Shown here piece after piece: positions 20,701 to 29,548 of a DNA stretch of 64,000 nucleotides; the first letter of the stretch is position 1, and the number at the start of each line of letters is the position of its first letter. Under the pieces are notes generated by a model, which did no database searches, was not told the DNA's origin, and worked only from the letters and a program-made list of their open reading frames with translations. Source of the stretch: Symsagittifera roscoffensis (taxonomy: Eukaryota > Xenacoelomorpha > Acoela > Convolutidae); assembly GCF_963678635.1 (NCBI RefSeq), contig NC_087069.1, positions 17,024,660 to 17,088,659 on the forward strand. Direction: 5' to 3'. Position numbers and translations under genes: made by a program.

Positions 20701-23700
20701 AACATCGTCTAGATAGGTGATTGCGTTTTTCTTGAGTATTAGTGGTCTAAAAATTTTGCTCATAAAAGCTGAAAATGCTGCTGGTCCTATGGATATTCCA
20801 TAGAATAAGCGGTTGAATTCATATTGTTGGTTTCCGATAACAAATTGTGTTAAACGTCGTGATTGTTCATCTAGTGGCATTTGATTGTATGCACTATTCA
20901 TATCGGCGGTTGTGAAGTATTTGCCATTTATTTTTGTTAAAATAACTTGTATTGGTTCAATGGGCCAATTACATTTTGATTCATCTATGAGTGAATTGAG
21001 GTATCTAGCGTCGAGAACGATTTTTAATGATTCTCCTTTAGCTAGAATGATAACGGGGTTGATGTATGTGTTGCCTTTTGGTTGTTCTTCTTTTTTAACT
21101 GGTGATATAATATTGTACTGTTCTAAAATATCGAGTAATCTGTTTACTTTATCATGTAAGTGAATTGGTACTTTACTTGCTCTCTGTTTTTTGAAAACTG
21201 CGTCTGGTTTTAACGGGAGATGTAGTGATGAACTGATTTTTCCAACATCGAATTTTGATGTTGCATAGACTGATGAATATTTAATTAGCTGTTTGGCTAA
21301 TTTTTCGAATTCGTCTTGTGTTATTTGTGAATGTTGGAAATTAAACATTGTTAAAAATTTCTGTTGGTCTGCTGTGTAGTTACTTATGTTGAATGTAGGT
21401 TTGAAATATGGAATTTTTGTGAAATAATCCGTATTTCTGTTTTCGTTACTTATTATATTATTTATAGATAATTCTTCATTAAGAATTGTAGATTGGCAAA
21501 TATCTAGTAATTGGAGTATATTATTTACGCGATAGGCTTTTTCGTGTATTGGTGATATTGTAGCGTTGGTTTCACAATATCCTAAAAGTCCTAAAGGTAA
21601 TGTTACTTGGTAAGGTGTATTATTATAGACATGTAAGGAAATGATATCGGAATTCGAATTTTTCAAATATTTTATTGAAGAGATTGTGATTTTGAAAAAT
21701 TTATGAATAGGTTTGAATTCAAAATCTGACATATAAAATTTTTGTTTGTTTTGTTCTTTATCATATTGGTGAACTTGTTTGATTGAAAAATTATAGATGT
21801 TTCCTGATAGTGGTTTCAGGTGTTTTCTTTGTTGGTTAAATATCGGATAAAATTTTGAAAAGAATGGTGGTTGTTTATTTAATCTTTGAAAAAATGTTAA
21901 GGATGTTTCTTTTGTTTTTGTATATTTATCTTTGATTAATATTTTACTATTTAGTATGTTAATTGTTGGTATATACTTCGAAATAAATGGTATTCCAATG
22001 ATATTATATTTAATATCAGTGATATGAAATATTTGTTTAAATGGCTTATTTAAAATTTTGCTTTGCTCCATTGTTCTGGTAGGGAGGAGAAATAATTGGA
22101 TTTTTCCGTAGTTTATCAATGTTGATCCTTGTGCTGTTGCTAACTTACTGGAGGTTTCGAGAGGTGTTAGCTTTGGATGTAAAGTTTTTATTTCATTCCA
22201 TGTGGGAATGTTTATTATGTTTGATTCTGCTCCTGAATCAATTAAAAAATCTATTTCAAGGTCTGGTAGTTGAAATTCTTTATTTCTTGGGCTTTCTAAG
22301 AGAAATGGTATTGTCCAAATTTTTTCTTTGGGTTGTTCTTTTTGTATATTTTGATAAATGTGGTTTGTATTCAAGCATTTTGTTTTGGTATTTTTATTGG
22401 TTTGATTTGTAGTGTTTATCTCATTTGTTTCTTGCGTCGTTGGTGTGGAATTTATGGGTGTAGTGTAATTATTTTGAAGAAATTCTGATTGATTTTCATA
22501 TATATGTGATGGAAAGGGTTGTTCATATATGACAGATTCATAGTCATTTTCGACTTTTATCATATTGATAGCAAGAGTGTTTTCAGTATCACTTTCTGAA
22601 TCTGATGATGTACAGTTTATTTGATTGAGTTGTAACGTATCAGTTACTGTGTCATCAATACCTGGAGGGTCTGATGTTGTTTCTGGGTTAGCTTGTACTT
22701 GATTGATTTGTCTTTGATGTTTAGGTGTACTGCTTCTGTGACGATTATTAGAATTATTATAGTTATTATTATTCCTATGTGGTGATTGGGAATAATTTCT
22801 ATAACGATTATTATAACATGGGTGTCGATTTTGTGAATTATTTCGCGATCTGTTTTGGTAATTATTGTTTGGTCTGTTATAGTTCGATCTATTATATGAG
22901 TTATTTCTTGATCGATTATTCGGGTAATTCTGGTTTCGGTTGTTTGAATAACTTCTATTTCTATTATAGGAGTAGTTTCTATTCCTATTGTATGATGAAT
23001 TTCGTGATTGGTTGTTTGGATAGTAGTTATTTCTTGATTGGGAATTAGATCTAGAAACAAATCGTTGTGTATTTGAATTTGATCTGGAGTAGTTATTTCT
23101 ACTATTTGGTCTATTGTAGTGATTTTGTGATGGATTATACGTGTTTCTTCGTTCTGGTGATCTTCCTCTATAACTTGAGTTATATGGTGATTGATTTCTT
23201 GTATAATTTGTATTGTTCGGGAGTGGTTTTCCTGAACTGTTGTTGCTGTGAACTGTTTTGTTCGGTAGATTTTGATCTTTTTTCATGTATTGATAGAATG
23301 ATTTATTTGGTTCTTTGTATTTTTGAGGTTTATTTTGACTATCTTGCTGTTTTTGTCTACATTCGGAAATACTATGTCCGTATCGGCGGCAATAATTACA
23401 CCATTTTTTGAAAGATGGTTTGCCTTTAAAGTTCGGGTTCTTTTCGTAAATATTGAGTATTTCAGTGATTTTTTCAACGAGGTCTGTTTCTGATTCCTGT
23501 ATATTATTAATATTAGTGGAAGTCGTTTCAATTTTGTTAACGTATTGTAATTTCAGATTTTCCGTTTCTTCTAGTTTCATCGTGATTTCTGCTTGTTCTA
23601 ATTTGTCTACTAGTTTTCGAAAATCTAAATCGGGTTCTCGAATTGAAGAAGGATGGGATGCTCTCTTTTTTATTGCTATTTTCCTTAATTGTGGTGTTAA

Positions 23701-25923
23701 GGTCATCATTAAGATTTCTGTCATCTTTGTGTTTTTATAGTCATGTGTATTTAGTGAGTATGCTTTTCGAACTAGTGTTTCGATTCGTACTGCTATTTGC
23801 TTGATGGTTTCGTTTGGTAATCTACGAATTTCATTACATAAAACTCTTTGTTGTTGTTTGTTTCTTTCGGAGTCAAACATTTTTGAAAATTCTTGTGTAA
23901 ATCTTTTCCAGTTTGATTTTATTTCTAGAGGTAGTACTGAAAACCATTTTTGGGCTGCGCCATCTAAGGTTGTTTGTATCAACGCTGTGCGTCGATGTAT
24001 CCAGTTTTGATGTAGTGGCGTGTTAATTGGTTCAGGTCCTATGTTTAAAATCAAATTTGCTGTTACTGCATTTAAGTAATCTTCTACAGAGTATTCAGGG
24101 TCTGTTCCTGTGAAGACCATTAAAGGTTTATTTGATGTTATCGATGATCCACCCATAAGGTATGGATTCATTGTCATTTGTAATGATTCTGCTGCATTTG
24201 GCATTTGAGAAAAATTTGAAAGTTGGTTTCTTGTTATTTCATGTTGTTGAAGATAATATGGGAGTGGTATTTCATTTTGCATTTGTGATGGTTGATACGA
24301 GTGTGCAGTCATTGGATTTTGTTGTTGAATTGGTTGAAAAGATTGTGTATTAATTGGATTTTGTTGTTGAATTGGTTGTTGATGTTGTGCATCTATCGGT
24401 TGTGGAGAAAAATTTCTATGATTTGTACGTGTTTTCTGTATTCCTTGTCTACGATATTCTTGAGTATTTTGTGTAAATATATCTGGTTGTAAGAAGTCAT
24501 CATCTGAGGATAAATAATCCATTTGATAAGATGTCTGTTTTTTATTTTTATTTTGTTGAAAAAATGGGTAATTTTCACTGTGATCCTGTGGAGAATTTGT
24601 TTTGAAATTTATTGAATTAGATTGGGTCATTGGGTTATCCCAATTTCGAGATCTTGTATATTGGTTAAAATTTCTTTGTGGTTGATTATATGTTTTTGAT
24701 GGATGTGTATAATTATAATTATGGTCTGCAAAGTTGTTTCTAGTGAATATTTTGCGTGTTTTTGATGGTATTGTCATGGGTCTATATGTTTGGTAATCCA
24801 TATGTGAATATTTTGGAGCAACCGAAGGTTTAACGGTTGATTGTAAGGTTACCTGTGTTTGTGAAGGATTTGTATTTCTTGGTGTTGTTAAATTTGGGCG
24901 TATTGGTGAAATACTTTGTTGTGTAGTTGTTGTGTGTACAATTTCTTCATTTATGAAGTGTGATGGTGTCTGGATATCTTGTTGAGTAAGATTCCTAGTT
25001 CCATTGAGGTTTTCGTTGTGTATGACTGTAGAGTTTAAACTATTATTTTGTGTATCGGGTAAAAATGTATTATAGTTTAATGGTGTTGCATCAATTGTTA
25101 ATGGTATTACTCTTACGTAATCTCTTATGTAAGATATTGTACCTATTGCTTGACTTGAGATTGATTGTGGAAAGCTTATAAATGCGGGATGAGACCATTC
25201 GGGGTCCCAAACATAATCTGATTGTTCTGTGATAGCGGTATCATCGTTCGAATTTTGGGGTCTAAAATTTTTTCTTGCTTGTGCAATTAAATCAATATTG
25301 TGTGTGAAATAATCTATTATGAACCATGCCAAAATTTTTTGTAAATCGTGTTTGGTATGTTGTGAAACGTCGTCTTTCGTGAAATTTTCTTTAATGATGT
25401 TTAAATAACTAGAGAGTAGTGTGATTTCATGTCGTACTCTTAAATGTTTAGATGTTTCTGTCGGTGAGACATTTGTTAATGGGATTTCGTTTTCTAATAT
25501 CGAAATATAACTATATATTATTGCGAAAACTTCATTGGTGAAAATGGAGTTTGCTCTTTGTGAGTTATGGTATTGGATGTTTTTTATATATTCTGAAAAA
25601 ACTTTTGAAAATTCTAAATCAAGATTGTCTGTTTGAATAGTATATGTTCTATTATTATGGTTTGGGGAAGTGAATTCTATAGAGTAGATTCCATACTGCT
25701 GTGTTATGTTGCATATATCTTTTAGATAGTGATCTATGATTTGTCTTTTGATTTTTACATCGGGGAACTCTGTTTTACATGGACTGATTCCGGGTTCAAA
25801 TAAATTTACGAGTAAATTTTGACAAAATATGTGTTGTCCTCTATCAGTATCTGCGTCTACTATAAAAGGAAAGATTTCATCATCATCTGGAGTTTCGTCA
25901 CCTGGGGTGTGCGTTGAACTCAT
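17701..25923 (-). CDS. gag-pol: Gag-Pol polyprotein, 2740 aa, single frame
   Basis: One uninterrupted frame encodes everything. Residues 1 to about 290 form an acidic-start domain I do not recognise, then a Asn/Gln/Thr-rich linker to about 600. The capsid-type Gag domain is at about 610-800 and a CCHC knuckle at 842-855 (CNYCRRYGHSISEC). An Arg/Asn/Ser/Tyr-rich tract spans about 885-1075. Protease has D1229 in DSGAE. RT has YLDD at 1737-1740 and RNase H D1886. Integrase has the HHCC zinc domain at about 2250-2290 and D2321, D2381, E2417 (35 residues between the last two). GPY is at 2594-2596, and a Lys-rich tail follows. All catalytic residues checked are present. No frameshift or stop separates gag and pol, unlike most relatives, so Gag:Pol ratio must be set another way. 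The N-terminus overlaps the 155-aa ORF. Confidence 0.95.
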   Translation of the reverse strand: MSSTHTPGDETPDDDEIFPFIVDADTDRGQHIFCQNLLVNLFEPGISPCKTEFPDVKIKRQIIDHYLKDICNITQQYGIYSIEFTSPNHNNRTYTIQTDNLDLEFSKVFSEYIKNIQYHNSQRANSIFTNEVFAIIYSYISILENEIPLTNVSPTETSKHLRVRHEITLLSSYLNIIKENFTKDDVSQHTKHDLQKILAWFIIDYFTHNIDLIAQARKNFRPQNSNDDTAITEQSDYVWDPEWSHPAFISFPQSISSQAIGTISYIRDYVRVIPLTIDATPLNYNTFLPDTQNNSLNSTVIHNENLNGTRNLTQQDIQTPSHFINEEIVHTTTTQQSISPIRPNLTTPRNTNPSQTQVTLQSTVKPSVAPKYSHMDYQTYRPMTIPSKTRKIFTRNNFADHNYNYTHPSKTYNQPQRNFNQYTRSRNWDNPMTQSNSINFKTNSPQDHSENYPFFQQNKNKKQTSYQMDYLSSDDDFLQPDIFTQNTQEYRRQGIQKTRTNHRNFSPQPIDAQHQQPIQQQNPINTQSFQPIQQQNPMTAHSYQPSQMQNEIPLPYYLQQHEITRNQLSNFSQMPNAAESLQMTMNPYLMGGSSITSNKPLMVFTGTDPEYSVEDYLNAVTANLILNIGPEPINTPLHQNWIHRRTALIQTTLDGAAQKWFSVLPLEIKSNWKRFTQEFSKMFDSERNKQQQRVLCNEIRRLPNETIKQIAVRIETLVRKAYSLNTHDYKNTKMTEILMMTLTPQLRKIAIKKRASHPSSIREPDLDFRKLVDKLEQAEITMKLEETENLKLQYVNKIETTSTNINNIQESETDLVEKITEILNIYEKNPNFKGKPSFKKWCNYCRRYGHSISECRQKQQDSQNKPQKYKEPNKSFYQYMKKDQNLPNKTVHSNNSSGKPLPNNTNYTRNQSPYNSSYRGRSPERRNTYNPSQNHYNRPNSRNNYSRSNSNTQRFVSRSNSQSRNNYYPNNQSRNSSYNRNRNYSYNRNRSYSNNRNQNYPNNRSRNNSYNRSNYNRPNNNYQNRSRNNSQNRHPCYNNRYRNYSQSPHRNNNNYNNSNNRHRSSTPKHQRQINQVQANPETTSDPPGIDDTVTDTLQLNQINCTSSDSESDTENTLAINMIKVENDYESVIYEQPFPSHIYENQSEFLQNNYTTPINSTPTTQETNEINTTNQTNKNTKTKCLNTNHIYQNIQKEQPKEKIWTIPFLLESPRNKEFQLPDLEIDFLIDSGAESNIINIPTWNEIKTLHPKLTPLETSSKLATAQGSTLINYGKIQLFLLPTRTMEQSKILNKPFKQIFHITDIKYNIIGIPFISKYIPTINILNSKILIKDKYTKTKETSLTFFQRLNKQPPFFSKFYPIFNQQRKHLKPLSGNIYNFSIKQVHQYDKEQNKQKFYMSDFEFKPIHKFFKITISSIKYLKNSNSDIISLHVYNNTPYQVTLPLGLLGYCETNATISPIHEKAYRVNNILQLLDICQSTILNEELSINNIISNENRNTDYFTKIPYFKPTFNISNYTADQQKFLTMFNFQHSQITQDEFEKLAKQLIKYSSVYATSKFDVGKISSSLHLPLKPDAVFKKQRASKVPIHLHDKVNRLLDILEQYNIISPVKKEEQPKGNTYINPVIILAKGESLKIVLDARYLNSLIDESKCNWPIEPIQVILTKINGKYFTTADMNSAYNQMPLDEQSRRLTQFVIGNQQYEFNRLFYGISIGPAAFSAFMSKIFRPLILKKNAITYLDDVFMQSQTKDEMFSVLEKYHQILQNENLKAAPDKSHFFLTRVKFLGHNIERKTITPLKSRIDAIQKLQPPTNKKKIQEFLGMLNFLSKYVYKMQLYLRPFYNILRQQNNFEWNTEHQARFEEIKKLLTEQISNTIPDPDQPFYAMCDASNFGIGAALLQSHNGTNKMNLISANSRLFTQAELRLSTLMRECTAIIYTLTEYEFLILGSKHPTVLFTDHKPIIFLFTQKSNPNHRVYRFQLILMKFPNLHIVWTAGKNLALPDTLSRNTPPELLTRKTTVEIPKNIKFYLAENETSPRLECKYAVKTDIEQSQINNLQHFPLYLDCQNNHYEVDLLGTSTFKPIPYSQWIKSNTQQKRTKQHPPKKDHFPLIEKEDLTDKINLSGPQTNDSKYTINQVFDLHDPLDTIPLSKFEIENIFLPPTETITIPTLKQYQNLDPVIRQLKSWHKYKTKPIKADSTILGNKTLLRYFRKFNNTTINEKTDLLEYNLNESTVPCLPISMILIAFNISHTQNIKGHSGSEKTYSNFIQNFYFPNAPIWIKVLCNDCIVCQLNKPYPNQKQIAQKQDFKGQGLYFNHRISFDTKGPISPSSEGNSYIMVIVDAFTHYVALNPVPHCNAYYAYTTLYEHWIAKFGLPEILVTDNGTEFINNEIITLCHLYNIKHKPRTSHAPWTNGLVEGMNRSLQEYLRCIINGNDTKYTEWSADVKLFPLAYNSQITTTLGMSPYEMVFNQKPRKPIMFTANSHKNAQGYCQPTKDSICYNLPLHTHDEDHFHHPQILKLASGTHTEWILNRDKKHNEIYQKITKKLLQRQNINEQINSRFTPASDLKIGTFVLIPNFNTQKGISKKLQPLRKGPYQIIAKPTDVTYKITDSNKKEIVQHRNNLLPYYPKEYALRELTQLYSFTGLKIIQNEPHLKNTEQNDNPTENQNTKPTATKINTQNHKESPKQRKNRKMTEQIIPQEEIDKSEHRKTTRLRNQPRKNYKMFIPQSKILKKVEFKK

Positions 25924-26365
25924 TTTTCCGTTCGATGACTGTTAATATGTTATTATTAATGTGTCGAATTGGTTGATTCCAATTGTATAAATGTACTGGT
26001 TTGTGTTTGTACTGTTTTTTTATTCTTCTTTTTCCTCTTTGTGATGAATTTGAAGTTGTTTCTGAGTCAGAAAAATATAATTGATCGTGAAGTGGGTAAT
26101 TTTTATCTATTGATTCTTTTAGTTTGTAAAGTTCGTCTAAACTGTTGGTTTCTGATTCTGAAAATGCGTTTCGATTTTTTGAAAATCTTTTTCGTGTTAT
26201 TTGTCTTTGTTTAGTTATTATTTTTCTCTTTAGTGTTTGTCGTTTTGTTCGAATGTATCCAACTGTTTGTGTATGAGGTGTGATTACAAGGTCGTATTTT
26301 TTGTTATCTATTTCACAATTGTGTAAAATGATTGTTTGTTTATTTCCTAGGTTTTTAAATGACAT
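25898..26365 (-). CDS. 155-aa basic ORF upstream of gag-pol
   Basis: The frame begins MSFKNLGNKQTIILHNCEID and is rich in Lys, Arg, Asn and Ser, with basic clusters (KRQTLKRKIITKQRQITRKR) in the first half and an acidic/Ser patch in the middle. It overlaps the gag-pol ATG by 26 nt in the +1 frame, so it could feed gag-pol by reinitiation or +1 frameshifting, or be a separate nucleic-acid-binding protein. It is the first sizeable ORF after the leader. No known domain is recognised. Confidence 0.65.
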   Translation of the reverse strand: MSFKNLGNKQTIILHNCEIDNKKYDLVITPHTQTVGYIRTKRQTLKRKIITKQRQITRKRFSKNRNAFSESETNSLDELYKLKESIDKNYPLHDQLYFSDSETTSNSSQRGKRRIKKQYKHKPVHLYNWNQPIRHINNNILTVIERKNEFNAHPR

Positions 26366-27596
26366 AAGGTTTAGGATGACGGATGCAAAAGGTTGTTAAA
26401 TGATTTCTATTTTCCTAAACTGTTAGTTCTTACGATTTTTTGGTTAGCTTAACCTGGGTCTATTTGTTCAGGGTTGGAGAGAAAAGTATATCGATTCCGA
26501 AGAATGATTTTTACTTTCTCGTGACTAGTATAAGCTAAGGTGTTAACTTACTTAATCTTACTTAGGGGTAGTGATTGTGTTCAAGGGTTGGAGAATAGTA
26601 AATCGATCCACAAGGTTCAGGTATAATTAGAACGCGAGTAGTTCGTTAGATACTATTTTAAACTTACTAAGTCTAAGATTTATCCTGGGTCTGGTAAGAG
26701 GGGGGGTCAAGTGAAGGATGATTAACCGAAGTTCTTCACTGTTTATCCTAATTTGAATGATTAGTTTTGTTTAAAAATTTCTATTAGTCTTGGGTCTTTA
26801 GAAAGGGTTGGGTAGTGAATCGACGTTTGAGGTCGTTAGACACTAATTAAGTGGGTGGGGGAGAACAAAGTTGTTCTGTTTGATCCAAGGATAAGCCTTC
26901 ATGATCAAATTTGAAATTTAATTAAGTAGAAAATGATTTAAGATCCAAGGATAAGCCTTGATGATCTGGTTTTAAAATTAAGTGACTTTAAGTTTTAATA
27001 AAACTTTAGATGTGTGTAAAGGAAAGATTTAGTGTTTTGATGATATTAGTGAGTTGATGATTGCTGTTATGTTTTAGGTGATGAAGCTGGAACAACAAGA
27101 TGATTTATGATTACTAACCATTTATTGTCATGCTACTAATTTTTATTTTTATTTTCCAATAAATATTTTTCAAACATGTTTTGTATAATACTGCAGAGTT
27201 TTAGGAAAACGATCTTAGATCTTTTTATCAATCGTTATTGTATAATATTAATTTTGTTTAGCGCCTGAAATGATTTTGAAGATTAACTTCAAGGTTTTAT
27301 GTTTGCAAATGGAAATCTAAATTCATTGCAAGTAGTATTCGAAATATAAAAGTTTGTTCTGGCTTTTGCCGAACTATCATATAACTATACGGCAAGTTTC
27401 TACTTTGTCGTATGTCGTCTTTGGTTCGATGTCTTCTTCCAATTCCGGGTAGTTCTATTATGGTTCGGAATATTGGCTCTGATCTATTGAGTCGGAGAGA
27501 CATTTCAATTAAATTATTGTCGTATAACATTTTTTAAATGTTTTTGTCTAATTTCTAATCTAATTTTGGTTAATTCTAATCTAGTAAGGTCTTGTT
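26366..27596 (-). promoter_or_regulatory. Long 5' leader of the large element with imperfect internal repeats
   Basis: Between the primer-binding site and the 155-aa ORF. The motif GGGTTGG with nearby GGGTCT and ATCGA words recurs near 26470, 26585 and 26805 (+ strand), and GATCCAAGGATAAGCCTT occurs at about 26881 and 26941. Such repeats could form RNA structure for packaging or internal initiation. This is inferred; only the repeats are seen. Confidence 0.4.
27297..27530 (-). CDS. 77-aa ORF in the leader (doubtful)
   Basis: ATG-initiated frame close to the 5' LTR with mixed composition (contains SLRLNRSEPIFRTIIELPG). No recognised domain. It may be a chance ORF or an upstream ORF that affects translation of the genomic RNA. 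Confidence 0.25.
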   Translation of the reverse strand: MLYDNNLIEMSLRLNRSEPIFRTIIELPGIGRRHRTKDDIRQSRNLPYSYMIVRQKPEQTFIFRILLAMNLDFHLQT

Positions 27597-27616
27597 CGAG
27601 ACTTATGGTCGCACCA
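27597..27616 (-). other. Primer-binding site of the large element
   Basis: On the - strand, two bases after the 5' LTR, the sequence reads TGGTGCGACCATAAGTCTCG. TGG at the start matches the CCA end of a tRNA. I cannot name the tRNA without a tRNA set from the host. Confidence 0.65.
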
Positions 27617-27618
27617 GA

Positions 27619-28026
27619 TGAGTTAGGACCGAAGTGTAACTCATAGAGTAATTTCGGATAGGGTACACCGTCTGCTCGTCACGCTATCTTATTTTCGGCC
27701 GGATAGATTCGTGCAACTTCTTAGTCTAATACCGATCCTAATCTTACTCTTATACTATCTAGTCTCAGGTTGTTTAACTAGTCTCTGCTAGGCTCAATAG
27801 ATCTAGGGTATACTGGTTTATTGCGGCTGCTGAAGTGCTCGGGAGAGTCCAACTAATTTCTAAGTTAAATTCAAATCTCTCTGGTGCTGAAATTACAAGT
27901 AACTTCAGCACTTACAAATAAGTGGGTTGTTAGTTAGATGGATCATGATTGGTTAATATTAAATACTTTACATTGGTAAAACATTTAATTTATCCAATCA
28001 TAAAATGTAGTTTAGATCAGGTTCCA
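27619..28026 (-). repeat. Right LTR (5' LTR of the large element)
   Basis: 408-bp copy matching 9176-9583 with one mismatch seen (27775). It should carry the promoter and start of the genomic RNA. No definite TATA box was identified. Confidence 0.95.
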
Positions 28027-28369
28027 CAAAACTATATCGGTAAATACTTTCAATAATTTTTTCTGATATGATACTTTCAATGACATTTTTCTTTCATGAT
28101 ACTTTCAATGAAAATTTAATTTTGTTATTTTTCATCGAAAATCACCTTTTTGTATTCTAGAAAAAGTTAATAATTAGGGCTAATTTTTCCCTCAAAAAAC
28201 CTCCCAACGCACAAGGGAGGTGTAAACAACCTGTACAAGATTATAATATGTACTTTATAAAAACATCTGAGGAAACGTATTTTTTTTTCTAAAAGTTGTC
28301 TTTGGAAGTTGTCTACAAATAGAAATATTCTTTTGATTTCAAAATAATTAGTAAATCCAAGAAAAAATG

Positions 28370-28740
28370 GTCCTCAAAAAATCCAGTAGGTCCTCAAATT
28401 GGCCATTTGAAATTTTTTGCAACCTTTTTAAGGACCAAATTCTTTGTCAACCAAATTATTTTTCTGAGCTTTCCCAAATCAATATAGAGACTCTAGTTTT
28501 ACCAAATCAGCGCCACAGGCAAATTTTTGAAAAAAAATCAGGCAAAAACAGGCATTTTAAGGCACTTTTTGGAAAGTGTTGACAAAAAAAATTATTTTAG
28601 AAAGTTTTAGAAAAACCCTCTTTAGAAAGACTTAAGGGTCAATCAGCCAAGTATAGGCAACTTCAAATAAAGGGGGACCCATTGGGTCGGCAGGGGTTTG
28701 AATCCCTGAGGGGAAGGGGCGAAAGCCCACTCCCATTTAC
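28370..28740. repeat. Interspersed repeat, copy 1 (shared with 39670-40085)
   Basis: Both segments share, in the same order, a CCAAATT-TTTTTC-GAGCT-CCCAAA block, CAGCGCC, GGCACTTTTTG and then GGGTCGGCAGGG followed by GAATCCCTGAGGGG. They have diverged substantially. No ORF or TIR is obvious. Confidence 0.6.
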
Positions 28741-28961
28741 CCCGCTACTATGGTTGTGGGGTGAAAAAAATGAGGTGCTATTGAGAAAAGGGGGTTCAAT
28801 TGACTTGAAAGGGTAGAGGGCTCTTCTTCATTATACCCGCACCAATTTTCATGAATACAAACAGCTTTTAATGGATCATCGTTGAAAAAAATTGATGAGA
28901 AAGAGCTTGAAAAGTATTTTGAGAAAGAATCTGAATTTGTGAATTATTTGTTTTATTCCAG

Positions 28962-29048
28962 GACTCAGAGGCCTATGCCCACTTGCTGGATCAAATTGCA
29001 CCCAAAGAGAAGAAATCAGAGATGGCGTCACCTCAGACTGTCATGTGT
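28962..29048 (+). CDS. Plastin/fimbrin exon a (end of actin-binding domain 1)
   Basis: An acceptor TTTTATTCCAG precedes 29 codons beginning DSEAYAHLLDQIAPKEKK, and GTGTAAGT-type donor sequence follows. The peptide matches the plastin/fimbrin segment after the CH2 core (Asp-Ser-x-Ala-Tyr, Leu-Leu-x-Gln-Ile-Ala-Pro-Lys). Plastin is a cytoplasmic actin-bundling protein with two EF hands and two tandem CH-domain pairs. Exons for the EF hands, CH1 and most of CH2 were not found and presumably lie upstream of the window or beyond the inserted elements. The 8.8-kb intron after it holds the fossil gypsy element and several fold-back elements. Phase 0 at both ends. Confidence 0.85.
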
Positions 29049-29282
29049 GTAAGTCAACTACAGTCATGTTAAAAGAATCTCCTTTTCTTTCTGCTTGAAA
29101 CCCACGATTGACCAAAGATGATCAAACAAAGATGGAAATCAGGGATGCAATTTTTTTGTAAAAACTTTGGAAATAATAACCAAATTTTTCCTTTCTTGAA
29201 AATTTTTTCATTTATCATAACCAAACCAACGAAAAGTCATGAATTGGCCAAACTTACAAAGCCCTGTTCCCGCTTGTTGAAT

Positions 29283-29491
29283 TGAGATAGAGACCAGTTT
29301 GAGCTTATGTAAATCCTATCAATTTGTTTCTTCCTGTCTGGAGACCTGCTGTCCCGACCTTGTGATCTCTAACGTCCGGTATGATCTCAAATAGAACGGT
29401 GCAGTAAGATTTCGATTTAATGCCTAACAGTTGCTTGAATTCAAGTTAACAACTATTCTTTTTCTATACGATACATTTCTATGCTTCAACA
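29283..29491 (+). repeat. 5' LTR of fossil gypsy element
   Basis: 209 bp, TG...CA, aligned to 35218-35421 with scattered mismatches and small indels. Confidence 0.85.
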
Positions 29492-29548
29492 TGGCGCAGT
29501 CAGCAGAAAGGAAAGGAGGGGGGAAAATCCACTTAAGATACTATCATT

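Larger units (their letters stand above)
9176..28026 (-). mobile_element. 18.85-kb Ty3/gypsy-class LTR retroelement with envelope-like and extra genes, intact
   Basis: The element is bounded by 408-bp direct repeats (9176-9583, 27619-28026) beginning TG and ending CA, flanked by the 4-bp target duplication CAAA (9172-9175, 28027-28030). Read on the - strand it has a primer-binding site two bases after the 5' LTR, a 1.25-kb leader, a 155-aa ORF, a 2740-aa Gag-Pol, then ORFs of 42, 76, 62, 378 (no Met), 872 and 597 codons, and about 1.56 kb of 3' non-coding sequence. Protein order PR-RT-RH-IN plus the GPY motif places it with Ty3/gypsy (Metaviridae-like). One mismatch between LTRs (9332 versus 27775) and unbroken frames point to a very recent insertion. 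It is far longer than the usual 5-10 kb for the group. Confidence 0.93.

Noticed and set aside
9810-24600. Numerous + strand ORFs of 60-140 codons within the large element
   Set aside because: They are antisense shadows of the intact - strand genes, low-complexity Phe/Cys/Tyr-rich.
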